The position numbers and the translations under genes were made by a program. Below, piece after piece: positions 32,936 to 42,024 of a stretch of 64,000 nucleotides of DNA (position 1 is its first letter; every line of letters starts with the position of its first letter). The stretch lies in the NCBI GenBank assembly GCA_016648135.1, contig JADDOH010002071.1, positions 1 through 64,000 on the forward strand, read 5' to 3'. The notes beneath the pieces were generated by a model, which did no database searches, was not told the DNA's origin, and saw only the letters and a program-made list of their open reading frames with translations. The stretch is from Agrypnia vestita. Its lineage: Eukaryota; Arthropoda; Insecta; Trichoptera; Phryganeidae.

Positions 32936-33981
32936 AATAAATTAAATACTATGTTTTAAATCACTTTTAAATCACCTTCTTTAGGACAATTATAATATAA
33001 ACTAATCTAGGTACAGAAATTTATAAAGGAGAAAAGAAAAAGAGAGAGGGACAGAGTGTCAACTAGGTGGGGGGGAGAGAAGGGGAGGAGTTAAGTGAAG
33101 ATAGAGGGAACAGCTTTAAAATCGGACTATTAGATAAATTTATTTGATTATTTATTATTTGACTATTATTATTGATAGCTTTATTAATTTCTAATGCTTC
33201 TAGATTGTTAAGTCGCAAACCTAGTCCGTTTTTGTGTAAAATATGTTATATAAATTATTATGTTTGATGATTGAAAAGTAATACTAACTGCACTAAATTG
33301 CTCTCAGCAATATGTTTCAACAAACCTATTCGTCGTTCGATACAAACACCCCTTTTCGGCATAAATGACTAATAAATCACTAAACAAATCGTGCATTAAG
33401 CAATTTTGAAAATTATGAAAGTAATCTGGATATGTTTTACGACAATATCGTATGTTAAAAAATACTTTTGCTTTATCTATACTAATATATACCTATATAT
33501 ATATATATATATTGTATATACTATATACATAATATTAATAATAGTTTTATTAATATCTTATTTTATGTATTGTATTACAGTTCGACTGCCTAGCTAGGGA
33601 TTACCTGTTTGAAGGCAGTCGACTATTTACAGAGCATAAAGAATTTAAAAATATAATTCAGTATACATTACAATAATTTTTTAAATGTACAAATATATAA
33701 TAAATTTAAATTTGATAAAATTAGAAACAGATATACAGAATTTTCTGTAAGGTGAGGTAAAGCAAAAAGAGAAATCAAAATAAAATATAAGTATAAAATA
33801 TACAATAAAAATTCTAAATAAGCAAAAAACATTGAGAAAAAAATACACAGCATTACACCGAAATTCATTTTAGGGTTTTCTCAGATAGTTCTCGTCCTAT
33901 GTCAATGAACCACCTATTGAATTGTTTTTTTAGAGCATGTGGTTTCATTTTTTTTAAGTTATCCGGTTCCAATATAAATAT
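32936..33981. other. Unassigned, with simple repeats
   Basis: Purine-rich aggtgggggggagagaaggg at 33066. (TA)n at 33495-33515. An inverted repeat cgactgcc.../...ggcagtcg at 33583-33622. No gene recognised. Confidence 0.45.
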
Positions 33982-34403
33982 TGTCACGAGAGTCTAATTG
34001 TGTATTATCAAACACTCAAATGGTCAACTTGAATCTAGAATCAACTGGACTATTCTCATAATCACTATTAATTTGGAGAAACTACTAGAAATATAGAGAA
34101 ACTAGCAGAAAATTCTCGAGGCATCGCGAAATCAACGTTTTGTATAAAAGATGATGCGCGGAGAGTTTTTTTTTTTTTTGATAATAATGAAGATGAGTAC
34201 TTAACAGACGTTTGAAAATAAGTACGACCAATTATGTGCGAATTACGAAATTGGCGTGAATTAACGCAAACCTGTATGAAATATTTTAGTGTTAATTAAA
34301 GAACGGTGCTCTGATAGATAAAACTCTTGTCCAGGGGCTTTGGCAGATAATAAAACTTTTAATTGTTTTTAGTGTTTTATTTGCCATTCACAGCCACGAT
34401 AAC
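33982..34403 (+). mobile_element. Probable solo LTR, copy C, with TATA box
   Basis: Starts TGTCACGAGAG; TATA box tgtataaaag at 34140; block attaaagaacggtgctc (about 34297) then gtccaggggctttgg, matching in sense the antisense block of copies A and B; ends near ccacgataaca. Order TG start, TATA, conserved R/U5-like block, end fits an LTR read on plus. A T-run of 14 lies at 34167-34180. Confidence 0.5.
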
Positions 34404-34944
34404 ATCACAATATAATAAATATCTAGGTCTAGCCGTCACCCCAAGGATTTCAAGAGGAAATAATAATTGCCTACATGTGTAGTATGCATGCCCACATATC
34501 TTGATAAATATATGTTTTCCCCTCCGCTTTCTGCTCAAACAGATGTAACATGGAAACTGCAAAGTAATAATCTCCTCGCTTAATATCACGGAGTGTATTA
34601 ATCCTTTGTCTCCAGCCCCGGCGCGACCCTTCCAGGCTCCAGCCGGCGTCATTATCCCGATAATTTATCCAGGATATCTACAGCCGCCCGCAGCCAGATA
34701 AAAACCCTTTGACCCCACATTGTTGGACGACAGCCCTCTATTTACTGGTCGCCTGTAATGCGCCCCGCGTGGCGTGTTCTGACCAAAATACGCCACAGCC
34801 AACGCTGCCTAATGGAGGCGGTCTAGAAATAGATTCTTAAAATATTTGAGCCTGCTTGACTATAAATAAAGACAAATCGACCTTGATATTAAAACAACGA
34901 CTAGCTTTATTCTCAGAAGCTTATCTTGTTTTATTATTTTATTT
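34404..34944. other. Unassigned, GC-richer at 34610-34810
   Basis: No gene recognised in either strand. Confidence 0.45.
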
Positions 34945-35477
34945 ATTAGAGACACTAACACGATAATAGGTACATGGTACTCTCATAATAAAACATTATA
35001 AATGACTGCCCATTATCCCAATTACAAGTGTCTTCGACACGCTCTAGTAACATGTATTTTTGCATTTAAGTGCATTTTACGTGTACATTTATGTGTATTA
35101 TATATTTAGTGTTTGAATGTAGTGCGATTAGTATTTAATGAATCTATAGGTTCAGGTCATCGTTTAAAAAATGGATGTTGTGTGTGAGTGAGTTTTTGAA
35201 TGATGATAAGGTATCTGCAAGAATATCAGCATCAATGTTAGGGTCAGCACAATATATATTATATGTGCGACACAACCTTGTAATGGGAGAAAAGTAACCA
35301 AAATAATTAGCGTGCTGGCTTATTCTAAAGAACTCCGGGTTTCTCGTACGGGGTTTAACATGCAAATTTATATCAGATAAAGAAAGAGAATCAATAGCTC
35401 CGCTGAGAATCATGTGTAGCACAACGAGATCGGATATTTTCTGTCGGGAGTCAAGTTTGTGCATCTTGAAAAAGGCA
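34945..35477 (-). pseudogene. Jockey-like LINE 3' end, copy 1
   Basis: Minus-strand frame 35464-35144: MHKLDSRQKISDLVVLHMIL, SGAIDSLSLSDINLHVKPRT, NPEFFRISQHANYFGYFSPI, TRLCRTYNIYCADPNIDADI. D(L/V)xxLxxLLxGxID...INxxVPxRxxR...N...SPIxRxxRxYN is the C-terminal domain of Jockey/CR1-type LINEs. A 3' UTR of about 200 bases follows, ending near 34945. The 5' side breaks off at about 35477. Confidence 0.85.
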
Positions 35478-35708
35478 AGTCGATGTATCCATAAACATAG
35501 TTATTTTTTATTTGGACTATTCGCAAACGTATATTTAGTTTTTTCGCTGCTCTTTCATGTCGGAATTCACGTAATATGGTGGCCTCAATCAGATGAAACT
35601 TGGTGTAAATATGGTTAAAGATCTCAGTATTCGGACAGGGATATATATAAAATATCATTTCATAAATATCCCTAATTTTGCAGTTTTATTGGGTCCGTGA
35701 TTTTTTGG

Positions 35709-35905
35709 TTTTACTCCCTTTCTTTAAACTCGTAGCGTCTGCAGTTCGTTGTCTGCCGGAAAAACTTTGGATCGATTTTTAACCCTTTTCCCGTGATCCA
35801 ATTGAGCTGAAACATTGCAGGAAGACTCTTGGCGACGATAAAAATAATCTAACAAGTTGTCGTTTAAAAAAATTTTACTATTATAGTATAATTTTGGATT
35901 TTTCC
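35709..35905 (+). mobile_element. Family M repeat, copy 5, right end lost
   Basis: Left end tttactccctttctttaaac, gtctgcagttcgttgtctgc, ccttttcccgtgatccaatt, then truncated just after gtataattttggatttttcc. Confidence 0.65.
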
Positions 35906-36196
35906 TTAAGAGGATCAATGCATTTTCCTTATTTTCTTCTCCATATCAATATTGAGAGCACCTAGCTATCAGCCAGATGCTGCTCATCTTCAGGTGGGGG
36001 AGAATTTTTCAGTGAAGTGTCGCTCTAAAATGATCTTGGTACACGTCTCTAGCAAGAAGTTCTGCAGTGGGTAAATTTGAATCTGTACAACAAGGCTGTT
36101 TATGCCCTAATGTGCGACTTCTCATAATTCTGCCTGTAAGTGAATGGTTTTGGGGAAATATTCTGCTCCAATGTGTTCTGTGTTAAGGTAATTGTG

Positions 36197-36600
36197 TAAT
36201 TAAGATCAATTATAGAAGCCTCACAGAGACGAAGCTTACTTATACTTATATTCTTCCGAATTATTTAACATACAGACTAGAAAACGCCTGAAAATCAATA
36301 TTTTCCATTTTTTAACTCCTTTTATAGACCAGTATTTATTATTAACAATATTTTATATGTATTTTCTGAGAACACAATTACTGCATTTATTCACTACGGG
36401 ATTATTATTTAATTAAGGTAAATTATAAAAGTCTCACAGAGACGAAGCTATTTATATGTGAAACGTGTATGGGAGTCTTTTGTGCGATGGCCAGGGCTTT
36501 CAACACGATGCCAACAGCTTCCATGCATGAGCTGACTTAAGTGAACACTCTACACAACGTTCATCAATTCCATCGTATGAACATCCACACCTCGAATTTA
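36197..36600 (+). repeat. Family F repeat, two partial copies
   Basis: taattaagatcaattataga, agcctcacagagacgaagct at 36197-36238 and again at 36411 (aattaaggtaaattataaaa, gtctcacagagacgaagct), the second running on through atggccagggctttc and gagctgacttaagtgaacac. Includes the hairpin GTCTC-ACA-GAGAC. Other copies at 60.5 and 63.5 kb. Confidence 0.55.
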
Positions 36601-36969
36601 TTTTAAAGTGATATGATATATATATAAAGAATATATAATATACTATATATTAATATATATTAAAATATATATATATGTTCCAAATAGAAAACATCCATAT
36701 ATTTCAAGTGGTTATACTAGAGACATATGTTGTATACACAGATTTCGCAGCTGATAATGACACTTTTATATTTTTAATTAAATAATAATCCATGGACAAA
36801 TCCAGTTATTGTATTCTCAGGACATACATATCAAAATATTGTTATTAATGTCGTGTATTTGATTATGTCGATCGCTTCTCTGTAGATCCTTGCCGTTACA
36901 CTGTAAGTGGATTAAAGGGGTGATCTCTAGAAACTGCTAATGATGATCGCATCAATTCTTTGTTTGAGC
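36601..36969. other. AT microsatellite and unassigned sequence
   Basis: Dense (AT)n-type sequence at 36605-36680. No gene recognised. Confidence 0.5.
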
Positions 36970-37330
36970 ATTCCAACTGGCATTTCGTGCGCGGCCCCAC
37001 ACACATCCCACCCGTTCAATCATCTCCGCAGGTCGTCATTACGCGTCAACGTCTGTGCGGTTTATTTGATTGCAGCTGGATACGGAGTGTATCTGCGCCT
37101 GAGCCCTCCTCATTATCGCCGCGATCCGTCATCCCTCACTCCACTTCACCCCGCCCCGCCCGTCCGTCACCGGGTCACGTGACTGCTGCACGCGACAGCC
37201 GCCATATTTAACCGCCGACGGCGCCGCCTGCGAGCGGCCGCTGCAACTACAATCTGCCAGTCCGGGCCTGGCGTGCGCGGGGAACTCGCCTAGCGCGGTC
37301 TTTGCGGAGAAGATGTTTGATCAATTCGAA
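36970..37330. promoter_or_regulatory. CpG-rich promoter-like island
   Basis: Rises to strong GC and CpG content. A 10-base palindrome GTCACGTGAC (E-box core, about 37174-37183) lies 20-odd bases before GCCGCCATATTTAA (about 37199), which combines a YY1/Pho-type GCCGCCAT and a TATTTAA element, followed by gccgacggcgccgcctgcga. This is how many animal housekeeping promoters look. No long open frame follows; the first ATG (37313) gives only 15 codons. Direction is probably plus but unproven. Confidence 0.4.
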
Positions 37331-37730
37331 CGTAATCTATGGAAGATTGAGTTCACATGACTTCTAGAAGCACTCGATAGGAACACGGGAGTAATTAATT
37401 CAATTAATGTGAAAATAAAATCGAACATCCATCACTCATTAATCTTGTCAAATATTCCGGTCAAAAATGATACTCTTTCATTTTATATTTTGGCCACGGG
37501 TTAAGCACAATCTAATATAGCGTAGCATCTTGGTAGCGTTAGTGACAGACATTGTTACGAAGAGAATTATTAGATTTTTTTGCTTTAGTATAAAAATTTC
37601 TCATTTTTTGTGTACTGTGTACGTAGGTGTACCTCATTATTTTATATATTTCATATTTATCTACGTCATCTGGTAGCTTATTGACGGACAGTAATTGCAT
37701 AGAGAATTATGCATTTTGATGTTTTGGAAA
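37331..37730. other. Unassigned sequence
   Basis: No gene recognised; if the island above is a promoter this would be the 5' UTR or first intron. Confidence 0.4.
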
Positions 37731-37747
37731 AATTTCGTTATAGTAAC

Positions 37748-37787
37748 TCTACGTCTACCGGTTTTGATACCATTTCATCAGGACGGA
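37748..37787 (-). ncRNA. Hammerhead ribozyme motif B2
   Basis: Minus strand: GTC (37784-37782), intact CTGATGA (37781-37775), decayed stem II, AAAA in place of GAAA (G12 to A), perfect palindromic ACCGGT (37762-37757), A (37756), GAC (37755-37753) pairing with the GTC. The cleavage-site side is intact and stem II is not. Confidence 0.6.
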
Positions 37788-37911
37788 CAAAAACTAAATT
37801 TCCATTATCTATTTTAGCAAACGAATCAATTTTGAACGGGGGTATCGGGAACAATTTTGACCCATTGAAAATTAATTTGTTTGCTAGAATAGATAATGGA
37901 TAGTTAGTTTG

Positions 37912-37962
37912 CGCCTGTCCTGATGAAGATACGGTGATATCGAAACCGCTGGACGTAGAGTT
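37912..37962 (+). ncRNA. Hammerhead ribozyme motif B3
   Basis: GTC (37917-37919), intact CTGATGA (37920-37926), extra A, stem II GATA/TATC with loop CGGTGA, GAAA (37942-37945), stem III ACCGCT (one change from ACCGGT), then G37951 where a cleavable A, C or U is needed, and GAC (37952-37954). Complementary to B2: here the core is whole and the cleavage site is lost. Confidence 0.7.
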
Positions 37963-37980
37963 ACTAGTTAAGTGGTTAAT

Positions 37981-38317
37981 ACAGAGTTGTTTAATTAAAA
38001 TTAATAATAATGTCGTTCTTTCATGTTTTTTTTCACCTTCGTGAATAGAAAAAAGTAGCTGGGTTTCAGCTGTTTTTGGCAAGAATTTTTTTAAATATGA
38101 AATATTTTTTAAGTTAAAAATCACCGAACGTACCAAAATCTGTGTAATCTTTTCGACAGTCAAAGCTAAAGAAAGCATCCAAAATGGCAACCAATGTCAA
38201 GATACATCCGTCACACGTGTACCGATGCTAAAAAAATGTGACGATTGCACTTCAAGATGATTTCTCAAATAAAAATTTTACCAAATGACTCTAATACAGT
38301 AAGACTCTTTTTTTTTA
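37981..38317. other. Unassigned sequence beside foldback
   Basis: A 150-codon minus-strand frame (38190-37738) runs from here through the foldback. It shows no motif and its second half is the palindrome, so I regard it as fortuitous. Confidence 0.4.
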
Positions 38318-38990
38318 ATATTTATTAGAGACACTAACAGGATAATAGGTACATTATACCCTAATAATAAAACATTATAAATAAACACTGTGCCCATTAT
38401 CCCAATTACAAGTGTCTTCGGTACGCTCTAGTAACTTGTATTTTTGCATGTAAGTGTATTTTACATGTAAATTTATGTGTATTGTATATTTAGTGATTGA
38501 ATGTAGTGCGATTAGTATTTAATAAATAATTGATTTAATGGATCTATAGGTTCAGGTCATCGTTTAGAAAATGGATGTTGCGTATGAGTGAGTTTTTGAA
38601 CGATGATAAGGTATCTGCAAGAATATCAGCATCAATGTTAGGGTCAGCACAATTCATATTACAGGTGCGACACAAACTTGTGATGGGAGAAAAGTAACCA
38701 ACATATTAGTGTGCTGGCTTATTATAAAGAACTCCGGGTTTCTTATACGGAGTTTAACATGCAAATTTATGTCAGATAGAGAAAAAGAATCAGTAGCTCC
38801 GCTGAGAACTTGTGTAGCACAACGAGATCGGCTATTTTCCGTCGGGACTCAAGTTTGTGCATCTTGAAAAAGACAAGTCGATTACCTTAGCTGTGGAGGT
38901 TATTGTGTTGACCAGCTTTGTATGAAAAAATACGTAGAAACATTTTCTGCACTCTCTCTATTCTTGTAACATGTGTTGCGTAGTAAGGTG
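38318..38990 (-). pseudogene. Jockey-like LINE 3' end, copy 2
   Basis: Nearly the same as 34945-35477 and in the same orientation, but extends further 5': WSPYYATHVTRIERVQKMFL, RIFSYKAGQHNNL, a stop, then LVFFKMHKLESRRKIADLVV. WSPY...RIERVQ+xFLR is the conserved motif before the C-terminal domain of Jockey-type reverse transcriptases. Small indels break the rest of the frame. The 3' end (tattagagacactaacagga) is the same as in copy 1. Confidence 0.85.
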
Positions 38991-39479
38991 ACCAAACAAC
39001 TCAATCAAAAAAGCGTGTCGCGAACGACAAATCGCGCTCGATGAGGGGTCGCATCACACCCCCAGTGGCACCGAGATTGGTGAATTAGGATAATAAATGG
39101 CCGCCTGGAGGAGCGCCACTCTCCTCACTCGGCAGCCGACAATAGGAGAAGCAGAGGCGCTGACACATGTGCTGGAGACACGTCTATTTAGCGGCTGCTG
39201 TCAGGGGCGCTCCCATCAAAAGGGGTCGCCGGAGATGGAGATGGAATGCTCAATTATTCTCCAGCTCCCTCCGACTTGGCGCAGTCGAGTTTTAAAATTT
39301 TAAATCTTATATATTTTATCTTCACACATTTTTCTGGATTTTTTTCACTTCTAGACTTGAGCCTTTTGGCTGGATTTCCTCCTTTATGATAAGAATGAGA
39401 CAGTTATTTTATTCAGCTTACATATCCCACAAATAACCTTACCTTATTCATTTTATTTGTCGAAGAATACTTTTTCTAA
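38991..39479. other. Unassigned, GC-rich at 39010-39290
   Basis: Includes the open frame 39097-39303 (MAAWRSATLLTRQPTIGEAE), no family recognised. Could be old unique sequence. Confidence 0.4.
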
Positions 39480-39506
39480 CAAAATGTTATTTATGTTAGT
39501 ATATAA

Positions 39507-39560
39507 CCAATTATGTCTACCGGTTTTGAGACGTGACCCGTCTCTTCGTCAGGACAACCA
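39507..39560 (-). ncRNA. Hammerhead ribozyme motif B4
   Basis: Minus strand: TGTC pairs with GACA as stem I. Intact CTGACGA (39552-39546), extra A, a perfect 6-bp stem II GAGACG/CGTCTC with loop GGTCA, then AAAA instead of GAAA (39527-39524), perfect palindromic ACCGGT, A39518 (GUA). Only G12 differs from consensus. Confidence 0.7.
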
Positions 39561-39713
39561 CAACACTAGCGTGTAAATATCACCACAACCATAGTTGGCT
39601 AACATGCAAGCTTTTAGTTAGAGTAACACGCATGTGAAGAATATTTTGTGAAGGTGTTGGTGTGTAAATAATACTATGATTTTGGTGTGTAGTGATATTT
39701 ATATGCCAGTGTA

Positions 39714-39766
39714 GTGGTTGTCCTGACGAAGAGACGGATTACGTATCAAAACGGTTAGACAAAAAA
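39714..39766 (+). ncRNA. Hammerhead ribozyme motif B5
   Basis: TTGTC (39718-39722) pairs with GACAA (39758-39762). Intact CTGACGA (39723-39729), extra A, stem II GAGACG/CGTATC (one mismatch), AAAA (39748-39751), stem III decayed to ACGGTT, A39757. Same G12 change as B4, so it predates the split of the arms. Confidence 0.65.
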
Positions 39767-39920
39767 GTAATTTTTAGTGCTTATATATATAAACATCTAA
39801 CCACAAAGTTAATGTTTTAAATATTAAAAATATTAATAATACTTCCTCTGATTGTGGGATTTTACTTTGTGATGATGTTATTAATGAACTGAAGTCAAAT
39901 AACTTCAAAAATAAGACATA

Positions 39921-39976
39921 ACTTCTACATGTTTCGATAATAATCCTTTAACTTCTTTACCATCATCAATGTAACG
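39921..39976 (-). ncRNA. Hammerhead-like candidate with long stem II
   Basis: Minus strand: TTGATGA (39969-39963, C3 to T), extra T, stem II GGTAA/TTATC closing a 16-base loop, GAAA (39935-39932), palindromic ACATGT (39932-39927), A39926 (GUA). Stem I pairing is not evident. Family membership is unclear; stem III matches families A, C and G. Confidence 0.45.
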
Positions 39977-41344
39977 ATTCAATAATTTATTATTGTATAT
40001 TGGAAAAACTTAAATAAACTTTGCAATAAAGACTAAAAATCATCCCAGAGCTTTAAATTGCAAAAGTGACTTTGATTTTCAAATCATTCATTAGAATATG
40101 ACCATACATTTCACAGATTAACAATTTAGAAATATTCTCAGAAAATTACTAAGGCCTAAATAATATTGTAATTTATTTTGTATTTTTCTAGTCTTGATAA
40201 AAAAATACCTTTATGTGCCCTTTTTTATTTTTACGTGAAATTATTAATGATTAAATTTAGAGGACAATTTTTCTTTTCACCAACTCTTTAATGAAATATT
40301 GGAAATATTATAAGATCGAGTAATGAGTTTTAATTGAGATAAACCATGTACATGAGATTTTAATCCGGAGATACACTCAGAGATCATCCTAAGAATGAAG
40401 AATAGAATAGGATAAAAAGAGACAAAAACTCAAAGACGTGTGCAAGATTTTCAATATGACAGCGAGACTCGACGTCTGCTTATGAACGTTACCTAAAACT
40501 ATAAATAACTTTACTATTTATTATGAAAAGTTATACAAACGGTTTTTTTTTCCATTTTGAGTGCTGTTGAGGAGAACCAAATTTACCCAACTAGCAAAAT
40601 ATAAACAAATGGTAAATGTAAAAGGTAAATAAGTGTAAAAATTTAAAGTTGAAGAAATTTGCAAATTTCTGAGACGAGGTAATCTCAGTTTCATGGGAGC
40701 AGAATACATATCTTATCGATTATCGCAAGTCTAAAGCGTCATAAAAATCTATCAGTAGACATGGGCATATGTGAAATACGATTATGTGTTGTAATTTAAA
40801 TGAAAATCAAGGTATGAAGTAATGTTGTTATACAACATGCTATTGGTAGGTTACCTTTATTGCCCACCAGCCTAGAACAATTTTTAAAAACACAAAAGCC
40901 ACCACGACACCTGGCGCTCACAATGCATACTACCTAGTAATATTTATTTTATTTTCTCACACCCTAACGCATTTCCGGGCCAGTACGTAAGGCAGCCCTC
41001 CACGAGACCGCGAGGACCGGAGTCGCGCTATTTATAGCCGACCGACGACCGTTCCCCCACCCCGCGGACATGGACAAACTTTACGTTTTCAATCGCATAA
41101 CTCACCGCCGCCACCCACCCGGCTCCCCGCTACCTGCACTCGCCTCCGTAAATCATCCCTCCTTGTCCTTGTCCTGCCCTACCCTTACATCTGATTTTAT
41201 CCAATTCCTCCCTATCGGATCCAATTCCTTATCCGACGTCTCTAGGGACGGTTTCTCTGCCAGGGTTTAGAATTTAAAAAAAAAAACTAAGTAAAAATTG
41301 GGGTGTGTGTACACGCGAGTAAGAAATTATATATATATATTTAT
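39977..41344. other. Unassigned, GC-rich island at 40970-41265
   Basis: The island (accgcgaggaccggagtcgc; ctatttatagccgaccgacg) includes a TATTTATAG element and an open frame 41070-41270 rich in Pro and Ser with no known motif. The rest is AT-rich and unassigned. Confidence 0.4.
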
Positions 41345-41830
41345 TTTTTTATAAATACATTTTTTTGCAGTAAAAATAGTGACAGTTTTTTTCCAATGGT
41401 ATTTCTCTTCTACAAGAGTAATACAACTCGTGAGTAGGAGAGGAGTATCATTATAATATATAAATATGTGATAACAATAAGCAAACAATTAAAAAAAGAA
41501 TATAGTAAAGAGAAAAATAGAATAAAATTTTAAGCAAAGACAATTATGTGTACACTATAAATAATAGTTATTTTAAAATTATCTATTATTAAAAACATAT
41601 TCTAAAGAATTATATAATAAAAAATTTGCACCATTAAATAAAATGTAAGTAGATAACATAATATAAAATAAAAATTTAATTAATTCTGAGGGTTTTTTTT
41701 ATATATTTTAAAAAAACTACATACTGTCTTGTTGAAATTTTGGATTTTTTTCATTTTGTTACCATGATAATGAATTATGAATTTGTTCAAAATTATATTA
41801 TGAAAAAAAAAATCAGCACATAGAAATTAA
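41345..41830 (-). mobile_element. LINE 3' UTR with terminal hairpin, copy 1
   Basis: Minus strand ends with a hairpin CTCTCCTAC/GTAGAAGAG (41442-41405), then ACTGTCACTATTTTT and an A-run. The same block occurs at 62.4 and 63.1 kb, and at 62.4 kb it follows LINE coding sequence. Only weak remnants of the coding part remain here around 41700-41780. Confidence 0.55.
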
Positions 41831-41979
41831 ACAATCATACCAGCACCCAAAGCATATGCCATATAATAAACAACATGCTGTTATATAATAATTGCTATGA
41901 ATTAAATATCATTCGGAAAACCGCCATCTTAACTTCCGTGTGTAGTTTTCTGGGATATTCTGCCGTGTATATGTGACCT

Positions 41980-42024
41980 CTCTAGCTGACGTTTCGGATC
42001 CCTTTGCCATTTGCGAGCTTAGAA
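41980..42024 (-). ncRNA. Degenerate hammerhead-like candidate
   Basis: Minus strand: GGATCC just before GAAA (41995-41992), then the ACGT palindrome and C41988 (GUC), followed by AGCTAG which can pair with CTAAGCT upstream (one bulge). The place of CTGANGA is taken by CGCAAAT, so the core is gone. It looks like an eroded ribozyme of a family different from A-G. Confidence 0.25.

Larger units (their letters stand above)
37731..37980. mobile_element. Family B foldback element
   Basis: Left arm (37731-37840) and right arm (37865-37980) are inverted copies around a short centre. The inner arms match as ccattatctattttagcaaa against tttgctagaatagataatgg. Each arm carries a ribozyme pointing outward (B2 minus, B3 plus), followed by tagagttact in both. 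Confidence 0.7.
39480..39830. mobile_element. Family B foldback element, second copy
   Basis: Left ribozyme B4 (minus) and right B5 (plus) face outward from a centre at about 39600-39690. The inner arms pair as caccacaaccatag against ctatgattttggtgtgt and similar. The right flank, aacatctaaccacaaagtta, is shared with the flank of B1 (26920-26940), fixing the right end of the element near 39830. Confidence 0.65.

Noticed and set aside
37738..38190. 150-codon minus-strand open frame
   Set aside because: The second half is the family B palindrome, which is also open on the plus strand; no recognisable domain.
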